Shown here one piece after another: positions 44,296-53,498 of a stretch of DNA of 64,000 nucleotides. This stretch comes from Nephrocerus scutellatus (Eukaryota > Arthropoda > Insecta > Diptera > Pipunculidae). Position numbers and translations under genes: made by a program. How positions within the stretch are numbered: the stretch's first letter is position 1; the number at the start of each line of letters is the position of its first letter. Below the pieces are notes generated by a model. That model was not told the DNA's origin, made no database searches, and saw nothing but the letters and a program-made list of their open reading frames with translations. The DNA is taken from the NCBI GenBank assembly GCA_947095585.1, contig OX352763.1, positions 115,485,908-115,549,907 on the forward strand, in the 5' to 3' direction.

Positions 44296-45505
44296 TAAAT
44301 TCTCTATATTAACTTCAGTTGCCCGTGGGTCGGTCGGTCGTCGGTCGTCGGTCGTCGGTCGTCGGTCGTCGGTCGTCGGTCGTCGGTCGTCGGTCGTCGG
44401 TCGTCGGTCGTCGGTCGTCTGTCGTGGAATCTTGCGATCAATTTTTAACCCACTCCCCAAAGCCCGATTTTATTGAAATTTTGCACACATGTGTCTTTCC
44501 GGAGACAACACTTTCGGGGGGCTCCCATACAAATATTTTACAAAATTTTACTCGATTTTCTTAAAATTTTATACACTTGTGTATCTCTGATATACAACAC
44601 TTTTTGTAAAAATGTTGGAGACCCCGGGCCCCGGGTTCGTGGGACCCCATAAATTTTTTTTTAAAAAATAACCCGATTTTCTTAAAATTTTATATACGCG
44701 TGTATCTCCGATAGGCATCACTTCTTGTAAAAATTTTGGAGACCCCGGGCCCCGGGGTTGTGGGGCAGCAACATTTAAAAAAAAATTAACCCGATTTTCT
44801 TCAAATTTTATATACGTATGTGTCTCCGATGAAAAACACTTTTTGTAAAATGTTTGGAGACCCCGGGCCCCAGGGTCATTGGGCCCAAATTTTTTGTTAA
44901 AAAAATTAACCTGAATTATTTTAAATTTTATATACGTGTGTATCTCCGATGGACAGCACTTTTTGCAAAAAATTTGGTGGCCGGGGTCGAGGGGCCCCAT
45001 AAAAATTTTTCAAGGAAATTAACCCGATTTTCTTCAAATTTTATACACCTCTGTATCTCCGATGGACCAAATTTTTTTTTTAAGTTTTTTGAGTGAACGG
45101 GCCCTGAGAGCCAAGGGGTGCCCATATAAATTTTTTAAAATTTAGCTCGATTTTCTTCAAATTTTTAACACATTTGTATCACTGATGGACATAACTTTTT
45201 GTAAATTTGTTGGAGTGATAGGGCTCTGAGACCCGTGTGGTGTTTTTTAAAAAGTACCCCGATTTTCTTCAAATTTTAACACATACCTATCTCCTATTAG
45301 AGAATTTACATGAAAAACTTTAATTTTTATGGGTTGTTTTTTAAATTCTCTATATTAACTCGACTTGCCTGTGGCACGGATGTCGAACGTCTTTCGGTCG
45401 TCTGTCGTGGAATCTTGCGATCAATTTCTAACCCACTTCCCAAAGCCGGATTTTATTGAAATTTTGCACACATGTGTATTTCCGGAGACAACACTTTCTA
45501 TTTTG
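44296..45505 (-). repeat. TR-element with internal array: 7 monomers of ~118 bp between two element ends
   Basis: Each end has AATTCTCTATATTAACT, a GTC-rich tract, AATCTTGCGATCAATTT, ACCCAC, a CGATTTTATTGAAATTTTGC block and CCGGAGACAACACTTTC. One such unit is 44,296-44,516 with an expanded GTCGGTC/TCGGTCG microsatellite at 44,329-44,420; the other is 45,345-45,500. Between them lie seven tandem monomers with starts (CGATTTTCTT) near 44,553, 44,674, 44,792, 44,911, 45,025, 45,148 and 45,260. Each contains TATCTCCGAT and most a GACCCCGGGCCCCGGGG-like box. No coding capacity; all frames are repeat products. Confidence 0.85.
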
Positions 45506-46584
45506 GTATTACTACTACTAAGTTTTGCGAATGTTTTCGTTTTGTAATATTACAGTTTGGAAGTCAAAAGAAGGGAATTAATGAATTTGCTGTATTTTGA
45601 CGTGAGACATTTAATGAATTCCAGATTTCCGATCAAATCTCAGCTACACTTTGTGAAATTAGTAAAAGCTTTACATAAAGACACATTTCTCCCAGCCAAA
45701 CTGGTGACAATTTCAACTTGAAATCATAATCCATGCATTTATTGCACAGCTAATTTTCCTATCATATCACTTATCACACCCTCCGTGTGAATTGAACGCC
45801 GTCTGGTACCATTGTGCACTACCGACATAATCGCATTAACGCAACCAAACCACACACATGCACGTTTGGACTGGCGTGTGCATTTTCAGTATACAGACCA
45901 ATACATATGAATTACCCTTCCAGCCTCCGATAAGGATACAATTATCAAACTAAAAGTCATGTTCACTCAACCGAAATCCTTCAAATTAATAATTTCCAAT
46001 GAGCGAACGGATTTTCTTATCAACGCGTGCCGGACCAGTATCAGTAGACGGGGTGTCCCGTCGATTGTTGGTCAGATCCTATAATCCCAGACTATCTGTG
46101 CATCTATTGTTCGCTCGTCGGGTATAGAGATTTTCACTTTCTTATCGTAATTTCATACATTTCACAGTTTCTTAAGAAATATTCCTTTTTTTTACTCCGT
46201 TTGGAAAGTTCTTGAGTAATCCTTTTCCGTTTTCTCTTTGAACCTCTAAACAAATTTTAGCCTTTTCCCCAGGGATCTCTTACATCCCGCTTTTTTTTTG
46301 TCGTTGTGCTTATTAATTAATAATCTTTATAATCTGCGAAAAAATAGAAAACTTTTACAGTTCCACTTGAATTTTTGAGCGCATCCTCTGACTCTGGCAA
46401 TATTGAGAGAGGTTATTGCGACATGTTATGCTTTGCCTTTGGTAATTACTTCAACTCGAAAAGTATACAGATGTTTTTTTATAACTTAACTTTTTGCTAA
46501 GGTTTTTACCGGATCACTTGTGTAGTTACTTATTATTTATTGACTATGAACCTAGTTTAAGATTTTTATTATCAGATCATAATA
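45506..46584. other. no recognised gene
   Basis: AT-rich and apparently single-copy. Nothing supported. Confidence 0.5.
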
Positions 46585-46586
46585 TC

Positions 46587-47165
46587 GGGTGTTTCAACAG
46601 GTGCGCTTCAACTTTTCTCCGATAGGGACGGCGAATGACGCCATATTTTTTATTGTTCTTTTGTCATTTGGAAACTTCATTAGTATACATTTCATCATGG
46701 AACGCTACACATGTGAACAGCGATTGCAAATCGTGCAAATTTTTTATCAAAATAATCGTTCTGTTGCCGCTACTTTAAGAGCATTACGGCCATTTTACGG
46801 TCCATTTAACAAGCCAGCCCGTTCGACAATCGACCGTATAGTAAAGATCTTGGCCTACATCCGTATAAGATCAAACTGACACAACAACTAAAGCCGTTTG
46901 ACTATTTGAAGCGACGCCGATTCGTGAATTGGGCTCAAGAGCAAATCGAAAATGATGCAGATTTTCACCGAAAAATCATCTTCAGCGATGAGGCTCACTT
47001 CGTAAAACGTGGACGCGGTGGTCACGCAAAAGAAATCGAGTTTCATACTTAAATGTATCATATGTATATGTTCAAATTCGTTAATAAAAAAAAAGTTAGT
47101 TCAAAAGTCGAACAGTTTGTATTTTATTCAAAAAAAAAGTTGAAGTGCTCTTATTGAAAAACCCT
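46587..47165 (+). mobile_element. internally deleted mariner-type element (DUF4817 group) with ~30-bp TIRs
   Basis: The ends GGGTGTTTCAACAGGTGCGC and the inverse of the right end (GGGTTTTTCAATAAGAGCAC) are inverted repeats, both running on into CTTCAACTTTT. TA dinucleotides flank both sides. The start of the transposase is intact (MERYTCEQRLQIVQIFYQNN; the DUF4817 helix-turn-helix). It jumps near 46,845 to LHPYKIKLTQQLKPFDYLKR and FRRKIIFSDEAHF-like sequence with the first catalytic D, then jumps again right after SDEAHF to a C-terminal RGRGGHAKEIEFHT and stop. Two internal deletions removed the linker and most of the catalytic core. Confidence 0.8.
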
Positions 47166-47189
47166 ATATCATTAAAGATTCAGTAAATA

Positions 47190-47360
47190 GCCTTGGAATT
47201 ATCCATGATATCCACGGCAACTAAAACGGCTTAATGATTTAATAATTTCATACAACGTACATTCACTGTTTAGAGCTTGAGCGTGGAGCTAAACACCAGC
47301 TAGCCGATACCCTGGTTAAGTAAAAAGGCAACATAACAGCAATTCAAAAGATGCGGTTGC
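47190..47360 (+). pseudogene. RTE-2 endonuclease fragment
   Basis: GGCAACTAAAACGGCTTAAT, then ACGTACATTCACTGTTTAGA and GCTAGCCGATACCCTGGTTA, match the LWNVRSLYRA...QLADTL region. The TGA shared with copies A and B is at 47,278-47,280. Ends at AAAAGATGCGGTTG. Confidence 0.7.
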
Positions 47361-47404
47361 TGAGGAATCCCGCGACTTTAAAAACAGATATTTTGGCGAT
47401 TATT

Positions 47405-47640
47405 ACCAAATAATAAATAGCGCCGTGGCTCAGTGGATCACAGTTCTGAGCTGAAGGTTCGTGTTTCGTATCCCAGTAACACCAAAAGTTTTTTTCACGG
47501 TGTCTCGCGAATGTCTGACAAACGACCGAGAGTAATAACTTGTCACGGAAAGCTTCTCTATTCAACGTTCGGAACCGGGCATTTTTTTTACATTTACTTT
47601 TTTGGATATAGGTTGGAAAAAGGCTTTTTTACAACTTCTC
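47405..47640 (+). mobile_element. tRNA-derived SINE, copy 2
   Basis: It starts GCGCCGTGGCTCAGTGGAT (A box TGGCTCAGTGG) with a B-box-like GTTCGTGTTTCGTATCCC. The body has AATGTCTGACAAACGACCGA and GAGAGTAATAACTTGTCACG; close matches at 56.09 kb (GAAAGTAATAACTTGTCGCG) and, inverted, at 19.2 kb. The cloverleaf is incomplete, so it is not a tRNA gene. Confidence 0.65.
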
Positions 47641-47706
47641 AAGATGATTACAGAAGAATATGATATATGGAAGAGCTTATGCAATGGAAGAACATTTCTT
47701 CAGAAC

Positions 47707-48075
47707 TTATGGGGAAACAACATCTTGTCCAGCGGATTTGTGAGTGTTACGATCATTTAAATCTCTAGCAACTGCATGAGCACGAATGTAAATCTGTCCC
47801 ATCGAGTGTTCATTATTTAGAGGTACAGGCGGAGGCATTCCACAATCTGGAAGCGTGAAGTTAGCTGCAAAATGCACAGCTAACTGATTGTCTTTAGAGC
47901 TGACGTTATAAATGAACGTTGGAATTGAAGACAAGCCAAAAAAAAAATTACTGTCTTTGGGACATTGCAGTATTTTATGCCTCAATTTTTGGTCGAAGGT
48001 GAATTTGACTCGACAAATGTGGACAAAAGAATGAAATCCGCCGTCACCAAGAAAGACTGAATCTGCGACTTGCAT
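47707..48075 (-). CDS. unrecognised 122-aa ORF
   Basis: The frame has balanced amino-acid use and well-mixed residues (FHSFVHICRVKFTFDQKLRH; PTFIYNVSSKDNQLAVHFAA; PVPLNNEHSMGQIYIRAHAV), which suggests it was once translated. I do not recognise the family. It lies between a SINE and an RTE-2 fragment, so it may be a scrap of another mobile element rather than a host exon. Start and end are simply those of the open frame; splice sites were not resolved. Confidence 0.35.
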   Translation of the reverse strand: MQVADSVFLGDGGFHSFVHICRVKFTFDQKLRHKILQCPKDSNFFFGLSSIPTFIYNVSSKDNQLAVHFAANFTLPDCGMPPPVPLNNEHSMGQIYIRAHAVARDLNDRNTHKSAGQDVVSP

Positions 48076-48079
48076 TCAA

Positions 48080-48420
48080 GCCAATATGGATGCTCTTAAT
48101 AATGAAGAGACAAAAAACAACTACTACCAAGCGATAGGATAGGAAGAGTAGGTGCTACGGCTTAGAAGACGGGCGTAGAAGAGAAATGGACATGATGAGA
48201 CCTTGAGTGAATCAAGCTCAATAGGCTCTGGACACCTAGATCGCATGTGCGAAGTGGATCCAGCTCGAGAACATCAGACGACAGAGTGGCAGGCCAAGCT
48301 CTCGCTGGAAGAATTTCGTAGACCAAAACGCCTGAAGAGTTTGGTTCACATTTGCTCGAAATAGGAAACAGTGATAAGACTCTTCGTGGGATCCCAGGAT
48401 ACAATCAGTCATATGAAAGA
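48080..48420 (+). pseudogene. RTE-2 fragment and flank
   Basis: AACAACTACTACCAAGCGAT and GGCGTAGAAGAGAAATGGAC match the linker after the RTE-2 endonuclease (33,430-33,520). The rest of the stretch is unassigned. Confidence 0.55.
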
Positions 48421-49854
48421 AGTTATTAGTTCTAGACAGATAACTGTATTATGGATTAACGTGAAAAAACAATAAAAATGTCTAAAATACTATTGTCTTC
48501 TTCATCAAAGTGAAATTCCTCCATATCAAATCGAACAGCCAATACCTTTTCTAGAGTCGCAAGTGAAACATGAATTCGAGTTCAAATTACAGAAAAGTTT
48601 TAGTTTCAGTAGCATTTCAACTTTCAGAATCTGAACTAATCCAGCTTAAAAAAGTGCCTTACTTTAACAAAAAAGAGAAAGTTTAATGTATGGAAGTTTC
48701 ACAACACTTGGTCAAACCAATGGACGCATCCTTATAAACATTGTAACGGCAGATCTCTCATCCCATGACTATATTATACCCAAAAACATGCGGCGGAATG
48801 TCGATAATGCAGTCCAGAAGGCGGTCCTTCCCTTTGGTGAATGATTAAATATGATACCTACTTGACATATAATTATTAAGGAAGCACGAGTACGCTTTCC
48901 CATCAAGAATGTTGTGCTAAAGATGTGATGCAATTATTAGCGGATTAAGTGGCAACTATGTACGCTTATCTTCTGGTTAGTACCTCATGCTGAGTATTTT
49001 ATTGAATATTGGTGCTGTTGGGAAATATCTGTAAAGATTTTCCCACTTTCCGCAGACACGTACACATCTACTCGTATGTTTGTTTACACTCTCCCCTCAT
49101 GCTAACTGGCGCAAGTGCCAACGTGCGGCGCTTCCATCATTGACCGCTAATCCGATTAAGGGCGAGGAATTAATAAAAAATCAAATCCAAATTAGGTGAC
49201 TACTGATGGTAGGTCGGGGAAGAGTCAAGAGATCTGGTTGACACTACCAAGTCATATTAGTGCTCTTTTGTTGTTTACTTACTTACGAACGCATGATACC
49301 AAAGTTAATATTTAAAAGTGCCGCGTGGCGTTTTGATTGCGGCACGTGACGACAATGTATGGCCAAAAGTTTCTCTCCCACTTACACCGAGTACGAGTAT
49401 AGTGATGAGAGTGAAAGGCACAGCACAGAGATTTCAGGAAATCAATAAAAATGTCCTTTTCGCTTTACTTACCTTTTGAGGGTTTTTTTATTGGGTGTTA
49501 TCGCTGTGATGCAGCCATCAATAGAATAGAAGTGGAATGGAGAACTTTTTTGAAAAAGTTTCCTAAGAGAAGTGTTGTGTGCGGTAAGTTGTATAAAAAA
49601 ATGCATATCCTGTGTTAGACCACGAAAGGAAGCTGCTTGGAAACATTCGTTTAAATAATTAAAGGGACAACAAAGACACGCAGGTATATAGCCAAACAGA
49701 AGTATTAAATTGGACGAACAAATTGAAATATGAAGTACAAACAGACAGAAGGATGGACTGACGAATAAGAGGAGGGTCAATGAGGAGGTGCAGACACACA
49801 GAATAGGGCGGATTAATGATTCGGTTTGTGTACGAAATTACTTGAGTTAATTGC
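48421..49854. other. no recognised gene
   Basis: AT-rich; minus frames at 49,469-49,865 are hydrophobic but lack domains. Nothing supported. Confidence 0.5.
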
Positions 49855-50575
49855 GAGTAAGGCATCGGGCATCAGTGGAATAAAGCCACTTGATTTACAA
49901 GCATTCTTATACCTATACTCACAAACATACTTAATAGTCGCTTGAAACAATGTTTCATATCAAAAGGCTCAAAAACGGCTATGGTACTTCCGATTTACTA
50001 GAGAGGAGTAAAAAGTAACTTTGAAAACTACAGGCCAATATGAATCTTCTCTGCAAAATATTTTGAGCAAATTGTTGTGAAAAGACTCAACGGAGTTGTT
50101 GAGAGGTATTCCTTGATTATGCTTTTAAAAAAATAAAACCACTAACAAGATCTTAGAAGAATTTACAAATGCGGCCAACGTGAGCCTCAACAAAAATCAC
50201 CATTTCCTGGTTATGTTCAACAACTTTACTAAATCTTTTGACGCCGTAGATCATCATAGCTACTGATGGTTGTGCTGTTCACAGGGTGGGTTGGGAATAA
50301 GGGGAACTTTGACCAGCTGGTAACTAGATCGTCATTTCCAAGTAACTTTCTGGAAAACATAGTGAACCGAAGAGGACTAAATGCGGTCTACCACAGGGGT
50401 TAATACTGGATCCTTTACTATTTATTGTATACACAAACAAACTGCTGCAAGTCTTCACAGAAAGTATTCCCTTTGTGTACACCGATGGTACAGCCATAGT
50501 ACTAAGTCATCGAACGAGGGATACCTCGAAGCAAAAATTACAAGCCGAACTGTGTCGGCGGTCAGCAAAAATAGG
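49855..50575 (+). pseudogene. CR1-like LINE reverse transcriptase remnant
   Basis: Across frames the plus strand reads KASGISGIKPL, NFENYRPI, FEQIVVKRLN, then VMFNNFTKSFDAVDH (usual form FIDFSKAFDTVDH). It continues with LGIRGTL, RFQVTF, an altered GLPQG motif with ILDPLLFIVYTNKLLQ, and FVYTDGTAIVLSH (usual YADDT, second D replaced). The order is that of CR1/Jockey-type RT. Several stops. It joins RTE-2 copy D at about 50,600. Confidence 0.7.
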
Positions 50576-50599
50576 GCGAATAAGACAGAATGCATAAGA

Positions 50600-51415
50600 A
50601 TTGGCGATGAAGATGGTAACTATCTCTGACTGGTGGAAGTGCTATCAAACCTACACATGGTGGCCCCGCCGGCAATTTTCCTCCAATGCAGGACAAGCTG
50701 AATGATCGGGATAGTCCCTTCAAAGTGAATCAGTCGAACGGGAACTCCATGAATGAATGATTATATGAATACTAAAATATGTAGGTAGCCAGTATTCAGG
50801 CAGTATATTGGCATCCATATCTTACACGAGAACACTAATGCCAATGGATAACGAGTCTCATATAGATGGCTGAGATGTTAGGCGTATAAGAGAAATGGAC
50901 ATGCCTTAATAATACTGTCAATAGTACTGCTGACTCCATCTTAGGTAGATCGGAACGACTGGTTCGATGACGAATGTAATCTAGCAACTGAACTTCAGAA
51001 CAGAGCAATGCAACAATCTCATAGGACGCGAGCATGCGAAGATAAATATAAAGACCCCAGAAGATATGAAAAACACAGTTCAGCGGCTAAAGAAAGAAGC
51101 CTGGGAGAAGAATCTCGTCCGTGAACTAGAACAGTACAGAGAGCCAAAGAGTCCGCGGTATGACGCAATATACAACGCGTTGCACATACAGCAAAGACAA
51201 AGAGGGTAAACTGATTGCCGATCTCAAAGGCATCTTAGAGCGATGGGAAGAGCATTTTCATGAGTTGCAAAATGGCCAGCTTACTAAGGAACTAAAGACA
51301 CACTATGCTGCTGCCACCGATCATAGACGAAGTTAGCAGAGCGATAAATCAGCTCAAAAATAATAAGGCACCGGGATCAGATGGTATCCCAGCGGTGTCA
51401 TCATCAAGTCAAAGT
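50600..51415 (+). mobile_element. RTE-2 LINE, copy D, internally shortened
   Basis: It has the leader CTATCTCTGACTGGTGGAAG, then a jump past most of the endonuclease. The linker follows (GTCCGTGAACTAGAACAGTA; GTCCGCGGTATGACGCAATA) and the pre-RT motif AINQLKNNKAPGSDGIPA at about 51,345-51,395. RT itself is missing. Confidence 0.75.
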
Positions 51416-51419
51416 ACCG

Positions 51420-51680
51420 GACAGACTGGAAGAGTAGGTATATGTGTAGACAGATATTTTTTGAGACAGCTATTATTGAGCAATCAAAACCATCAAAACC
51501 ACAGTTAAAAAACTGGAAACTTGTTAAGCAGTGCCAAGAAGAACTGGCTTCGATTAGCCATGGACATAATAACCATTGTATGGGAGCCATGGCACAACAA
51601 TATAGAAGGTTATGAAAGAGCGGAAGAATTAGCGAAGAAGGACTATGAAGATCAGAAAGAGTCAGTGTACCAATTAATTT
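51420..51680 (+). pseudogene. Jockey/LOA-type RNase H fragment
   Basis: Two frames read LKNWKLVKQCQEELASI and then ITIVWEPWHNNIEGYERAEE with LAKKDYED. These are decayed forms of the SxLVxECxExL and WVPGHxGIxGNExADELA motifs of LINE RNase H. Attached directly to the RTE-2 copy. Confidence 0.6.
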
Positions 51681-52069
51681 AGTAAAGGAATTAATTATCT
51701 CTTTCTTTACTAATAGGTTACAAAAAAAAGGTAAACCAATTTGACCAACTGTGTGCAATGTCAAGGTCTCTTACAAATGAATGATAACTAAAAGTTAATC
51801 TCAATTTCTTGGAAGAATATGTTCAGAATTGTGGCTATTAGTAATGGTTACAGCCGATGGATGGCCATACTGTTAAGCTGCTGTGTATTCCACACAACGC
51901 TCCTTCTTCAGGAGCTGTAAGTAGGTAAATGAGAAGGAATCTCGCACCCACTGTCTTCGCAGATGTCGGTCATGGCAGTGTCCAGTAAAACCATTCTTTG
52001 CCGATGGCGTTCTTATGCGCTAATTAAGGCTCTCGCGGAGACCACCAGTTAACCAAACCCTTGAAAGAT
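51681..52069. other. no recognised feature
   Basis: Nothing supported. Confidence 0.45.
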
Positions 52070-52600
52070 TACCTGTGGTTTTTGTCAAAATGTGTAATCG
52101 AAATGGAGCTATGCGAGCATAAGTAAGTTTTATGCCATAATTTCGATTAGCTCAAACCATACCCCACAAACCAAAGCCACGGGTAATCAGTCAAAATTGC
52201 AGAATTTTCGTGGTGTATGCTTTGCAAATAGAACGTCAAACCAAAACCAAACAACAACTAACTGAGAAATTAGTCTGCTTGCTCTCACTTCGCCATCTTG
52301 CTGAGTATACGAAACCATACCCGTCGCTTACCGACGCGTAGCAAAGTTACAATGTCGATTTTTTTTTTTTATAAAGAGACTTATTGCCAATGGAGGACTC
52401 CCTGAATGACTTGCGTCATGGGTTACAAAACCTTGCAAATAAAACACAAAATCAAACCATACCCCGGCTACATTTTGCAAATGGAACGTCAAACCAAAAC
52501 CGCGAGAGAGTAAATCTACCCTGCAATTCGAAAGAGTTATTAGATTCGCTGAAATTTTTTGCTCTGGGCCTAGCCACCACTAGCCGCGGCCCTGAACACA
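52070..52600. repeat. repeat family X, copy 1
   Basis: Blocks such as CAAAGCCACGGGTAATCAGT, AGAACGTCAAACCAAAACCA, TTAGTCTGCTTGCTCTCACT and ACCCGTCGCTTACCGACGCG recur in the same order at 59.9-60.3 kb. A poly-T run with a short piece (52,361-52,420) interrupts it and looks like the 3' end of a small LINE insertion. No coding capacity. Confidence 0.65.
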
Positions 52601-53229
52601 AAATAGGGGTTGTTTTATTTTGAACCTTTATATGTGTAATGTTCTTCCCTATCGACAATTACTATGAAACTCCGCCTTCATTTGGGGTGTGTCCTTTTCA
52701 TGGCATTTTGTCCTTGTACCTCAGTTATGGAGTAAAATATTTTTATCATTCGTTGTTAGATTTTCATCCTTTGCAGACTACGAGTATACTTTGAAAGATA
52801 TCGCAACTGGACAGTGTATGGCATGTAAGTCAAATGTTTATGAGGATAAAAAAAAGTTATAAATAGAGTGCAGTGCAGTGTTGGCATTAAAAATCTCATA
52901 CATTTGTATTAAATAGTACCGGTAATAGGATGAAAATTCCATGAATTGAATAAGCATAACGATTTTAAAACGCTAACGTGAAGGTACGTGATAATTGTTT
53001 ATTAAAATTATTCATTAGTGATAAATATATGTGTCTTGCAACCGTGATATGAAACAAAAAGTTGTCACAAAAGTAGCGCCGCCGGTTTGTACCTAAGAGT
53101 TCGGTCTATAGGTATCTACAAATCCTCGAAATTCGCTTCCTCCAATGGGTATCTAGGCAGTGCATTTGAATGGTTTGGCAGAGAAGTTTTAAAATTATGA
53201 TAACGTCTTTTGGTCAGTAAACCGACAAA
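52601..53229. other. no recognised feature
   Basis: AT-rich, nothing supported. Confidence 0.45.
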
Positions 53230-53430
53230 CAAACGGAGTGTTGTCACCGGAAATACCCATGTATGCAAAGTTTGAATAAAATCGGACTCCAGGAAGAGGG
53301 TTAAAAATTGATCGCAAGATCCCACCAGTCAGCCATCCACGGGCACGCCGCCAGTTAATATAGAGAGTTTAAAAAAAGTTCCGATTATGTTTAAACTTTG
53401 CAGACATGTGTATCTCCGATTTCATTCGCC
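53230..53430 (+). repeat. TR-element, copy B (short form without array)
   Basis: It has AGTGTTGTCACCGGAAATAC, AATAAAATCGGACTCCAGGA, TTAAAAATTGATCGCAAGAT and an end AGTTAATATAGAGAGTTTAA, the same order as copy A. One more monomer start (AGACATGTGTATCTCCGATT) follows at about 53,400. Confidence 0.7.
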
Positions 53431-53498
53431 AAATATATCTAATGAAATGAAGTGGAGCATAAGCATCCAAGGCGCATTTTGGTGTTGGTAATTCAACC

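Noticed and set aside
44251..44564. Arg/Val/Gly/Ser-rich frames over the GTCGGTC run
   Set aside because: Products of the microsatellite in all frames.
47405..47478. tRNA-like sequence with A and B boxes
   Set aside because: Stems do not pair into a cloverleaf, and the downstream body recurs at 19 and 56 kb, so it is the head of a SINE rather than a tRNA gene.
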